A stretch of 6,639 nucleotides of DNA from Methanobrevibacter sp. (lineage in GTDB: Archaea; Methanobacteriota; Methanobacteria; Methanobacteriales; Methanobacteriaceae), in contig JAGCLR010000067.1 in NCBI GenBank assembly GCA_017646885.1, positions 1 through 6,639 on the forward strand, written 5' to 3'. Positions within the stretch are counted from its first letter, which is position 1. Each line of letters starts with the position of its first letter. Positions 1 through 4,853 of this stretch are shown one piece after another. The position numbers were made by a program, and so were the translations under genes. The notes beneath the pieces were generated by a model. It searched no databases. It saw only the letters and a list, made by a program, of their open reading frames with translations, and was not told the DNA's origin.

Positions 1-455
1 GCCCATGTGCACAGGAATCTGTAAGAGAAGTGGATAAAAGCAACTTATTAAAATTCTTAGATGAAGAAACCTGCGAAAAAGTATTGGACACTGTTACTTT
101 CGCTTCCCACAACCAAAGAGGAGTGGGAACAATCTTAATAGAAGTTCCTGAAAAGGAATACATCGATGGTGAAAAATTGATTGAAATCATTGAATCCTCT
201 ATGAGTTCCCCTATTTCAGAACTTTTAAAACGTCCTGATGAAAATGCAGTTGTAATGCGTGCTCATAAGAATCCTGTATTTGTAGAGGATTGTGTCAGAA
301 CAATGAATGAAAAGATCATTGAAGCGTTCTCATACTTGCCTGATGACACTTTAATCACTACAAGACAAGAAAACCATGAAAGTATTCACAGGCACAATGC
401 TTATGCAGAAAAGGTTTCTACTTTAGGTTCTCTTAAAGAAGAACTTAATTTATAA
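1..455 (+). CDS. mptA: GTP cyclohydrolase MptA (type IV / FolE2-like), 3' part
   Basis: MptA is the Fe(II)-dependent archaeal GTP cyclohydrolase that opens the guanine ring of GTP to give 7,8-dihydroneopterin 2',3'-cyclic phosphate, the first step of methanopterin synthesis in the cytoplasm. The frame is open from the left edge (first full codon at position 3) and begins P-C-A-Q-E, the conserved cysteine motif of the MptA/FolE2 family, so the gene starts outside the window. The GTG at 30 is an internal Val codon, not a start. About 150 residues are visible, roughly the C-terminal half of a protein usually near 310 residues. Other family motifs are S-H-N-Q-R-G at about residues 35-40 of the fragment and E-S-I-H-R-H-N-A-Y-A-E near residues 126-136, which contain likely metal and substrate ligands. 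The gene ends with TAA and is followed by a hairpin/T-rich terminator, so it is the last gene of its transcript. Family assignment is confident from the motifs; the metal and substrate roles are family knowledge. Confidence 0.9.
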   Translation, partial: PCAQESVREVDKSNLLKFLDEETCEKVLDTVTFASHNQRGVGTILIEVPEKEYIDGEKLIEIIESSMSSPISELLKRPDENAVVMRAHKNPVFVEDCVRTMNEKIIEAFSYLPDDTLITTRQENHESIHRHNAYAEKVSTLGSLKEELNL

Positions 456-467
456 TAAGAAGTTTCC

Positions 468-513
468 ATTAAGTTCATAGCGAACTTAATTTTAAACTTT
501 TATTTTTTCTTTT
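468..513 (+). terminator. Hairpin plus T-rich terminator after mptA
   Basis: A perfect 9-bp inverted repeat (ATTAAGTTC at 468-476, GAACTTAAT at 482-490) encloses the 5-base loop ATAGC, 12 bp after the mptA stop. It is followed by a strongly T-rich stretch (491-513) on the plus strand. T-tracts are the main termination signal in archaea, so the tract probably does most of the work and the stem may aid it or protect the 3' end. Confidence 0.65.
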
Positions 514-739
514 TAAACACAGATGCAAATATTGCTTATTTGCTTTTAATATAATCTAAAATCAGAAGATAATAAAAATAAGAACTATTTTTACTATTTA
601 ATAGACCTAGTCAATATAAGGTTTATTAAATAAATTTATTATTTATTTTTGATTAATTTATTGTAAATTTATTATTTTTAAATCATTAATTTATTAAAAT
701 ATAATTTTTTCCTCTCAATTTCATAATTTAAAGATGCAA
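514..739. other. Non-coding AT-rich intergenic stretch
   Basis: I see no credible gene here on either strand. The longest ATG-started frames are about a dozen codons or fewer, and none has a Shine-Dalgarno site. The stretch contains a 6-bp inverted repeat (GCAAAT 525-530, ATTTGC 538-543, followed by TTTT), an all-AT 8-bp inverted repeat (573-580/586-593) and the longer inverted repeat listed separately. A TATA-like TTAATATA lies near 546-553. The all-AT stems are expected by chance in such composition. Confidence 0.6.
595..650 (+). repeat. 14-bp inverted repeat followed by T-rich tract
   Basis: TATTTAATAGACCT (595-608) pairs with AGGTTTATTAAATA (619-632) across a 10-base loop; the only imperfection is one position that would be a G-U pair in RNA. 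T-rich sequence (633-650) follows on the plus strand, so it resembles a terminator or the 3' end of a small transcript. It sits about 140 bp beyond the end of mptA with no gene between. It could be a backup terminator, the body of a small RNA, or a protein-binding palindrome. The inverted repeat is certain; the function is unknown. Confidence 0.45.
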
Positions 740-751
740 GTAAGTGCTTAC
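740..751. promoter_or_regulatory. Possible operator: GTAAG-TG-CTTAC inverted repeat
   Basis: The inverted repeat GTAAGTGCTTAC lies immediately upstream of the BRE of the next gene. A further GTAAG half-site is at 792-796, near the expected transcription start. A dyad just upstream of the BRE is where archaeal activators often bind, while one near the start site would suit a repressor. No regulator is encoded nearby, so this is only a candidate. Confidence 0.3.
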
Positions 752-754
752 ATT

Positions 755-770
755 CGAAAGGCTTTATATA
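755..770 (+). promoter_or_regulatory. Strong BRE/TATA promoter for the 48-aa gene
   Basis: The sequence CGAAAGGCTTTATATA combines a purine-rich BRE (CGAAA, 755-759) with a consensus-like archaeal TATA box (TTTATATA, 763-770). Transcription would be expected to start about 25 bp downstream, near 790-796. That leaves a leader of roughly 40 nt containing a good Shine-Dalgarno site. Among all candidate promoters in the window this one looks closest to the methanogen consensus. Confidence 0.7.
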
Positions 771-820
771 ATTCTTTTAATAGATAAAAAAGTAAGCAGA
801 ATTATTTATTCTAAAAAATT

Positions 821-825
821 GGAGG
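821..825 (+). promoter_or_regulatory. Shine-Dalgarno site GGAGG
   Basis: GGAGG, 7 nt before the ATG at 833, is a near-perfect match to the anti-Shine-Dalgarno sequence and the strongest such site in the window. It fixes the start of the 48-codon gene and is the main argument, with the promoter, that this short frame is translated. Confidence 0.75.
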
Positions 826-832
826 AAAAATT

Positions 833-979
833 ATGAACACTATTTTACTTATAAGCGTATTATCAATCTTAAGCTCATTAGCAATAGCATATGTTTCTTT
901 TGTTTTTGCTAAATCAGAAGAAGCAAAAATTGTTAATGAAATTCAAATTAAATATCCAAACACCATATATTATGGATAA
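833..979 (+). CDS. Small membrane protein, 48 aa, function unknown
   Basis: This short frame is supported by a consensus promoter (755-770) and a GGAGG ribosome site 7 nt before its ATG. The 48-residue product has a hydrophobic stretch at about residues 4-26 (rich in Leu, Ile, Val, Ser and Ala) and then a short polar tail containing K-S-E-E-A-K, ending in P-N-T-I-Y-Y-G. This predicts one membrane helix with a tail of about 22 residues. V-F-A before K-S-E could also be read as a signal-peptidase-like site, but the N-terminus (M-N-T) lacks the positive charge typical of a signal peptide. It is monocistronic, and its TAA lies 5 bp from the stop of a convergent gene. A dyad upstream of the promoter may regulate it. 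I do not recognise the family and assign no function. Being a real gene is likely but not proven. Confidence 0.65.
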   Translation: MNTILLISVLSILSSLAIAYVSFVFAKSEEAKIVNEIQIKYPNTIYYG

Positions 980-984
980 TTAAT

Positions 985-1257
985 TTAATCTTTTGACCAT
1001 CTTTTCAATTGAGGGAAAACCTCATTCATCATTTTAGAAGCTTCTGACTTATCGATTTCAGGATGAACTTCAACCATTTTTTCAATGCAGAAATTCATCA
1101 TCTCTTCCATAGTCATGTCAGAAGTGAATTCACCATCTTTAAAGCAGTAGATGCAGTAATCCTCATTTTTTGATCCATCTGCATTGGTTCCAAAAAGCTC
1201 TTCAGTCATAGGCATTGCACAAGATTGACAAAATTTTTGATTTTCAAAATTTTCCAT
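985..1257 (-). CDS. Small zinc-ribbon protein (putative zinc ribbon domain family)
   Basis: This 90-residue protein begins with a compact zinc ribbon: C10-x2-C13 in F-C-Q-S-C-A-M-P-M, then C35-x2-C38 in Y-C-I-Y-C-F. The four cysteines should hold one Zn(II). The spacing, the C-A-M-P-M-T segment and the following K-D-G-E-F-T and M-T-M-E-E-M motifs match the small 'putative zinc ribbon' family (Pfam PF12674, recalled from memory), which is widespread in bacteria and methanogens and has no established biochemical role. The rest is a Met-rich, acidic helical tail with an extra Cys57. It has no membrane segment and is probably cytoplasmic. The ATG has a weak GGAAATGAT site upstream and a TATA candidate near 1306-1313, so it may be transcribed separately from the upstream transporter 104 bp away. 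Its 3' end converges on the 48-residue gene. Confidence 0.85.
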   Translation of the reverse strand: MENFENQKFCQSCAMPMTEELFGTNADGSKNEDYCIYCFKDGEFTSDMTMEEMMNFCIEKMVEVHPEIDKSEASKMMNEVFPQLKRWSKD

Positions 1258-1305
1258 AGTATCATTTCCAAAATAAATTAATAAATATATTATGAAAAGC
1301 AGTGC

Positions 1306-1318
1306 TAATATAATTTTT
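1306..1318 (-). promoter_or_regulatory. Candidate BRE/TATA for the zinc-ribbon gene
   Basis: Read on the minus strand, AAAAA (1314-1318) precedes TTATATTA (1306-1313), an archaeal BRE/TATA-like arrangement about 50 bp upstream of the ATG at 1257. A start near 1283 would give a leader of about 25 nt. In sequence this AT-rich such matches arise by chance, so support is moderate. Confidence 0.4.
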
Positions 1319-1361
1319 GATAGAGCATTTAAAAACTATTTTTAATGAAATAAGCATTAGA

Positions 1362-2828
1362 TTATTCTTTAGAATCCTGACCATTAGGTCTAACCTTAAC
1401 GAAAAATATTGAAAATCCTAATACAATCACAGCAATCAAAAGATATATTCCTAACTTAAATAAATCCATTTCATAGATCAATTGAGCTACACCAATAATC
1501 CACATGATAATCAACATTAATGGAAGGATATACTTAAGGGTGAATTTCCATTTCTTCCCAACTTTAATAGAGGAATTCTTATTTAAAACAGGAATTATCT
1601 CATCTATATCAAAGTACCAGGTAAATATTATCGCCTGCAATGCCACTAAAATCAAAAATCCGAATTCATTGACAAAAGTATCAGTTACTTCAACCAAATA
1701 ACTGCTGATGCCTGTTGAAAATAGCAATGAACCGCAACATGCAATGATAACTAAAACAGTTACTCCTTTTTTACGAGACCAACCAAGCTTTTCACAAAGG
1801 GAGGACAATAATGGTTCAACTAATGCCAATGATGAAGTGAAACCGGCAAATAATACTGATAAGAACAGCAATGGTGCCATGATTCTTCCAACAGGACCCA
1901 TTACATCAAAAATTTCCGGAAGAACAACAAAGATTAGGCTTGTCCCTTCAGTGATCAGTTCAGTTATAGGAATTGAATGTGTTACAGACATATATCCTAA
2001 AACGGAAAATATTCCTAATCCTACAAATATCTCATAAATGGAATTGGCTACAACTACCATAAAGACATTGTCAATCAATCTGGTTTCTTCAGATAAGTAA
2101 GATGCATATGTATAGGCAATAGCTTCCCCCATACTTAAAGAGAATACTATTTGAGCAAATGCTGCAAGCCAGATGTTTATGTCAAGAAGCATATTCCAAT
2201 TTGGAGTGAACAAGGTTTTCACACCTAAATCGAATCCTGGCAAGGTTAATGAGTAAACAAGAATCAAGGACATTATAATGAAAAGCAATGGCATCAAAAT
2301 CCTTGATATCAAACCAATACCCTTATCAACATCATTGTTTGAAACAAGCCAGAATAAAACCCATAATATTATACAGCCGATAAAGGTAGGCAATATTATA
2401 GATTCCATACCCATCAAATCAGAAGATCCTCCGACGCTTGATGTGAAAAAGCTGGATGGATCAGTTCCCCATCCAAATGTAAAACTATTCAGGAAATATA
2501 TGAAATCCCAACTTAGAATAACCATATAGTAAATTGCAATGATGAAAACAAAAATTATTAACATCCAAGCGATTATCTCAAATTTTGGATTGATATCATG
2601 CAAAAGCTTTGAAAAGCTCTTTTTAAATTTGAATCCCAATCCGTATTCTAAAATTAAAAATGGAATTCCCATTACAACAATTGCAATGAAATATGGAATG
2701 AAAAAGGAGCCTCCTCCATTATTGTAAAATACATAGCTAAAACGCCAAATATTTCCAATACCTATTGTAGCACCCATCATTGCAAATATAAATGTTAGCT
2801 TTGAGCCCCATCCTGAATGTTCATTCAT
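1362..2828 (-). CDS. Sodium-dependent transporter, NSS/SNF family (LeuT fold)
   Basis: This is a 488-residue integral membrane protein of the neurotransmitter:sodium symporter family, which imports amino acids or related amines driven by the sodium gradient. Helix 1 carries the family signature (G-A-T-I-G-I-G-N-I-W-R-F at about 19-30, then N-N-G-G-G-S-F-F-I-P-Y at 36-46). Aligned by eye to LeuT, sodium ligands appear kept: N26 (LeuT N27), N262 (N286), S230 (T254) and A328/T331/S332 (A351/T354/S355). Y101 matches LeuT Y108 at the substrate site. LeuT N21 is replaced by A20. E266 sits at the LeuT E290 position, which in the family indicates chloride-independent transport. The length and about 11-12 hydrophobic segments are normal for prokaryotic members. 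The start has GTGAT 3 nt upstream, a Shine-Dalgarno variant also used by the divergent gene. No amino-acid metabolism gene is nearby, so the substrate cannot be inferred. Confidence 0.93.
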   Translation of the reverse strand: MNEHSGWGSKLTFIFAMMGATIGIGNIWRFSYVFYNNGGGSFFIPYFIAIVVMGIPFLILEYGLGFKFKKSFSKLLHDINPKFEIIAWMLIIFVFIIAIYYMVILSWDFIYFLNSFTFGWGTDPSSFFTSSVGGSSDLMGMESIILPTFIGCIILWVLFWLVSNNDVDKGIGLISRILMPLLFIIMSLILVYSLTLPGFDLGVKTLFTPNWNMLLDINIWLAAFAQIVFSLSMGEAIAYTYASYLSEETRLIDNVFMVVVANSIYEIFVGLGIFSVLGYMSVTHSIPITELITEGTSLIFVVLPEIFDVMGPVGRIMAPLLFLSVLFAGFTSSLALVEPLLSSLCEKLGWSRKKGVTVLVIIACCGSLLFSTGISSYLVEVTDTFVNEFGFLILVALQAIIFTWYFDIDEIIPVLNKNSSIKVGKKWKFTLKYILPLMLIIMWIIGVAQLIYEMDLFKLGIYLLIAVIVLGFSIFFVKVRPNGQDSKE

Positions 2829-2877
2829 AGAATCACTTTAATTGAATAAAATAAGTAAAATCGTCGTAAAAATGTCA

Positions 2878-2891
2878 TTATATAAGAAAAT
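2878..2891 (-). promoter_or_regulatory. Candidate promoter for the NSS transporter
   Basis: On the minus strand ATTTTC (2886-2891) precedes TTATATAA (2878-2885), a BRE/TATA-like pair about 50 bp upstream of the transporter ATG. A second candidate, AAAAAA followed by TTATATTA (minus strand, 2911-2924), lies further upstream. Only one is likely to be used; the sequence alone does not decide. Confidence 0.4.
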
Positions 2892-3008
2892 TCAAATTAA
2901 TTTTGAAAACTAATATAATTTTTTACAATATCTTTCTATGTTTAATTTATATCTTTTTTTATATAATTCTTATGAAAACAATTTCATTTGAAAACACAAT
3001 CATATTTT

Positions 3009-3022
3009 GTAAAATTTATATA
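3009..3022 (+). promoter_or_regulatory. Candidate promoter for the DUF2120-cofG unit
   Basis: GTAAAA precedes TTTATATA (3015-3022), a good archaeal TATA box. A start near 3045 would give a leader of about 110 nt that includes the whole repeat array at 3067-3125. A second TATA-like ACTATATA at 3041-3048 would start near 3070, at the first repeat. The remaining sequence of this 326-bp divergent region holds no credible gene. Confidence 0.4.
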
Positions 3023-3066
3023 CTATCTAAATTAAAAATAACTATATAATTTTTATAAAAAATAAT

Positions 3067-3125
3067 AAAGCAATAATCAAAGCAATTATTAGCAAATTAT
3101 TAAAGCATTATTAAAAGCAATAATT
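3067..3125 (+). repeat. Five degenerate AAGCAATAATT-type tandem units
   Basis: Five consecutive units of 11-13 bp cover this stretch: AAAGCAATAATC, AAAGCAATTATT, AGCAAATTATT, AAAGCATTATT and AAAAGCAATAATT. Each begins with a purine-rich AGCA core followed by an A/T stretch. The G positions (3070, 3082, 3092, 3105, 3117) recur every 10-13 bp, close to one helical turn. The array ends about 30 bp before the ATG of the next gene, so it is either in the leader or at the promoter. It could be a multi-site binding element on one face of the DNA, an RNA leader motif, or a product of slippage in AT-rich DNA. Confidence 0.5.
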
Positions 3126-3154
3126 AAAAAGATTTAAAACAATAAAGTGATTTT

Positions 3155-3607
3155 ATGTCAGACATATTACTAAAAACTACAGGGAAAATTATAGGACATT
3201 TCAATGCATTTAAAGGTTCCAGACCTGCATTTCATGGGGAACATGTTGTTATCGTAAGAGGCATAAGCCGTGACCCAATAGAAATTGATGAAATGGAAGC
3301 TAAGTTGGCGGAACTTGAAGACATTCTTAAAGCTAAAGAGGTTGATGTCTTATCAGATGACGGTAAGGAGTTTGTTGAGAAAGTAGATTCCTATATTAGG
3401 GACGGAGAAGAAGGTGGTGTAGCACCAGACAGTGGAGGATTGCTCAAAATGAAAGAGCAATTGGAAGCTATGGGATTGCATGTGGAATACAAGCTATTCC
3501 TTATGCCTAATGTAGGAACTTTTGTTGCTATTTGGAAAGACAAATCTGGATTCGGCCCATTATACGTTGAAGTAACCGCTACTGAAAGAGACGAGATTGA
3601 AGGATAA
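3155..3607 (+). CDS. Conserved methanogen protein, probably DUF2120 family
   Basis: This is a 150-residue soluble protein without signal peptide or membrane segment. The N-terminal region (about 1-40) reads K-T-T-G-K-I-I-G-H-F-N-A-F-K-G-S-R-P and V-V-I-V-R-G-I-S-R. A strongly charged helical segment follows (about 42-62, many Glu and Lys, coiled-coil-like), then a Gly-rich turn (about 84-95). The C-terminal half contains K-L-F-L-M-P-N-V-G-T-F-V-A-I-W-K and ends in an acidic tail. The overall look matches the uncharacterised DUF2120 family of methanogens, recalled from memory and not searched. The ATG is preceded by GTGAT with a 3-nt spacer. It lies 49 bp upstream of cofG on the same strand, with no evident terminator between, so the two are probably co-transcribed. 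That hints at, but does not show, a link to F420 synthesis. I assign no function. Confidence 0.8.
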   Translation: MSDILLKTTGKIIGHFNAFKGSRPAFHGEHVVIVRGISRDPIEIDEMEAKLAELEDILKAKEVDVLSDDGKEFVEKVDSYIRDGEEGGVAPDSGGLLKMKEQLEAMGLHVEYKLFLMPNVGTFVAIWKDKSGFGPLYVEVTATERDEIEG

Positions 3608-3656
3608 TTAAATAAAAATGAAAAAATATTAAATCATCTTCAACAATAGGTGTAAA

Positions 3657-4781
3657 ATGTCTAATCTATCCAATATTGATTTTGAAAATCTCAGTCGTGA
3701 CGACTTAATAGCTATTTTAGAATGCAAAAAAGAGGACATTCTGGAAATCATGACTTTAGCTAACTCTAAAAGAGAACACAATTATGTCACATATTCTAAG
3801 AATGTGTTCATTCCACTTACAAAGATATGCAGAAATGATTGTGGATACTGTGCATTCAAGCAAAGCCCAGACGACCCTGATGCAATCATATTGCTCGATA
3901 AGGAAGAGGTATTGGCTACCTTAAGGGAAGCTGAAAAATATGGGTGCAAAGAGGCATTGTTTACAATGGGTGAGGATGCAGACACCGAAGAGGCAGTTAA
4001 AGCAAAGCTGGATAAATTAGGCTTTAAAAACATGTGTGAGTACATCTATGACATCTGCAAGATGACAGTTGAAGAGACTGAACTTCTTCCACACACAAAT
4101 GCAGGAAACTTCTCATATGATGATATGAAAAAGCTAAAGGAATTCAATATCTCAATGGGAATGATGCTTGAAAGCTCATCAGAAAGATTGATGAGCACAA
4201 TAGCCCACGAAAAAAGTCCTGGAAAAGATCCTAAAATACGTCTTGAAACAATTGAAAATGCTGGAAAGCTCAATATCGCATACACAACAGGAATACTTAT
4301 TGGAATCGGTGAAACAAAGGAAGAAATAGCGGATTCCCTGCTTAAAATAAAAGAGCTTTGTGATAAGTATGGCCACATTCAAGAGGTAATCATTCAAAAC
4401 TTTACCGTAAGCCCTGGAATTGAAATGGAAAACTATGAAGAGCCAAGTCTTTTGGATATGGTTAGAACCGTTGCAGCTGCACAATTGCTTTTCGATGAAG
4501 ATGTTTCTGTTCAAGTGCCACCTAACTTAAACTATGAAACAAGTCAAATATTCCTTCTCTGCGGTACTGACGATTGGGGAGGAGTATCCCCACTTAGTGA
4601 AGATTATGTGAATCCATCATCTCCATGGCCAACTCTTGAAAGATTGGAAAAACTGACCAATGATGCAGGATACGAATTAAAAGAGAGATTGGCAATATAT
4701 GAAAAATACATAAATGAAAAATATATTGAAAATCCAGATCTATTGGAAAAAACAAAAAGAGCACAAGAAGAGATTGAATAG
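3657..4781 (+). CDS. cofG: FO synthase subunit 1, radical SAM enzyme CofG
   Basis: CofG is the radical S-adenosylmethionine subunit that works with CofH to make 7,8-didemethyl-8-hydroxy-5-deazariboflavin (FO), the chromophore of coenzyme F420, from a tyrosine adduct of the ribityl-aminouracil intermediate. The 374-residue length is typical of the stand-alone archaeal subunit. The [4Fe-4S] motif is C58-x3-C62-x2-C65 (C-R-N-D-C-G-Y-C). Other family landmarks are L-F-T-M-G-E (near 100), N-A-G-N-F-S, M-G-M-M-L-E-S-S-S-E-R-L, G-I-L-I-G-I-G-E-T (near 213-221) and the C-terminal V-P-P-N-L-N-Y and D-D-W-G-G-V-S-P-L motifs. The start at 3657 is supported by AGGTG at 3648-3652. The gene follows the DUF2120-like gene and converges on the reductase gene downstream. 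cofH is not in the window. No plus-strand T-tract terminator is evident after its TAG. Confidence 0.95.
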   Translation: MSNLSNIDFENLSRDDLIAILECKKEDILEIMTLANSKREHNYVTYSKNVFIPLTKICRNDCGYCAFKQSPDDPDAIILLDKEEVLATLREAEKYGCKEALFTMGEDADTEEAVKAKLDKLGFKNMCEYIYDICKMTVEETELLPHTNAGNFSYDDMKKLKEFNISMGMMLESSSERLMSTIAHEKSPGKDPKIRLETIENAGKLNIAYTTGILIGIGETKEEIADSLLKIKELCDKYGHIQEVIIQNFTVSPGIEMENYEEPSLLDMVRTVAAAQLLFDEDVSVQVPPNLNYETSQIFLLCGTDDWGGVSPLSEDYVNPSSPWPTLERLEKLTNDAGYELKERLAIYEKYINEKYIENPDLLEKTKRAQEEIE

Positions 4782-4792
4782 TTAAACTCTTC

Positions 4793-4844
4793 AAAAAAAA
4801 ATTAAATTATATAGAGATTAGAATAACTAATCTCTTTAAAAAAA
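4793..4844 (-). terminator. Hairpin with T-tracts, oriented for the reductase gene
   Basis: The 9-bp perfect inverted repeat AGAGATTAG (4813-4821) / CTAATCTCT (4827-4835) has a 5-base loop. On the minus strand, downstream of the reductase stop, transcription meets T7 (4838-4844), then the hairpin, then T9 (4793-4801). On the plus strand both flanks are A-rich, so the element is poorly suited to ending cofG by the T-tract mechanism. Confidence 0.6.
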
Positions 4845-4853
4845 TATTTGAAT

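Noticed and set aside
30..32. GTG as a start codon for the first gene
   Set aside because: The frame is open upstream to the window edge and reads P-C-A-Q-E-S, the conserved MptA/FolE2 cysteine motif, so this is an internal Val codon.
573..593. 8-bp inverted repeat in the mptA downstream region
   Set aside because: It consists only of A and T and would be very weak; such stems are expected at random in this DNA.
1329..1345. TTAAAAA-CTA-TTTTTAA inverted repeat downstream of the transporter as a terminator
   Set aside because: It is an all-AT 7-bp stem with a 3-base loop and only a T5 run, common by chance in this composition; termination here is possible but not supported well enough to annotate.
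1504..2727. Four plus-strand open frames opposite the transporter gene
   Set aside because: They are antisense shadows of a clearly recognisable NSS transporter, with no ribosome sites or promoters of their own.
2972..3049. 25-codon ATG frame on the plus strand in the divergent promoter region
   Set aside because: It has no Shine-Dalgarno site, its composition simply follows the AT-rich background, and it overlaps the TATA candidates of the downstream unit.
3067..3125. CRISPR array
   Set aside because: The units are contiguous, 11-13 bp long and degenerate, with no spacers and no cas genes nearby.
3782..4794. Minus-strand open frames opposite cofG
   Set aside because: The plus-strand frame is an unmistakable radical SAM CofG; the opposite frames have no family features or start signals.
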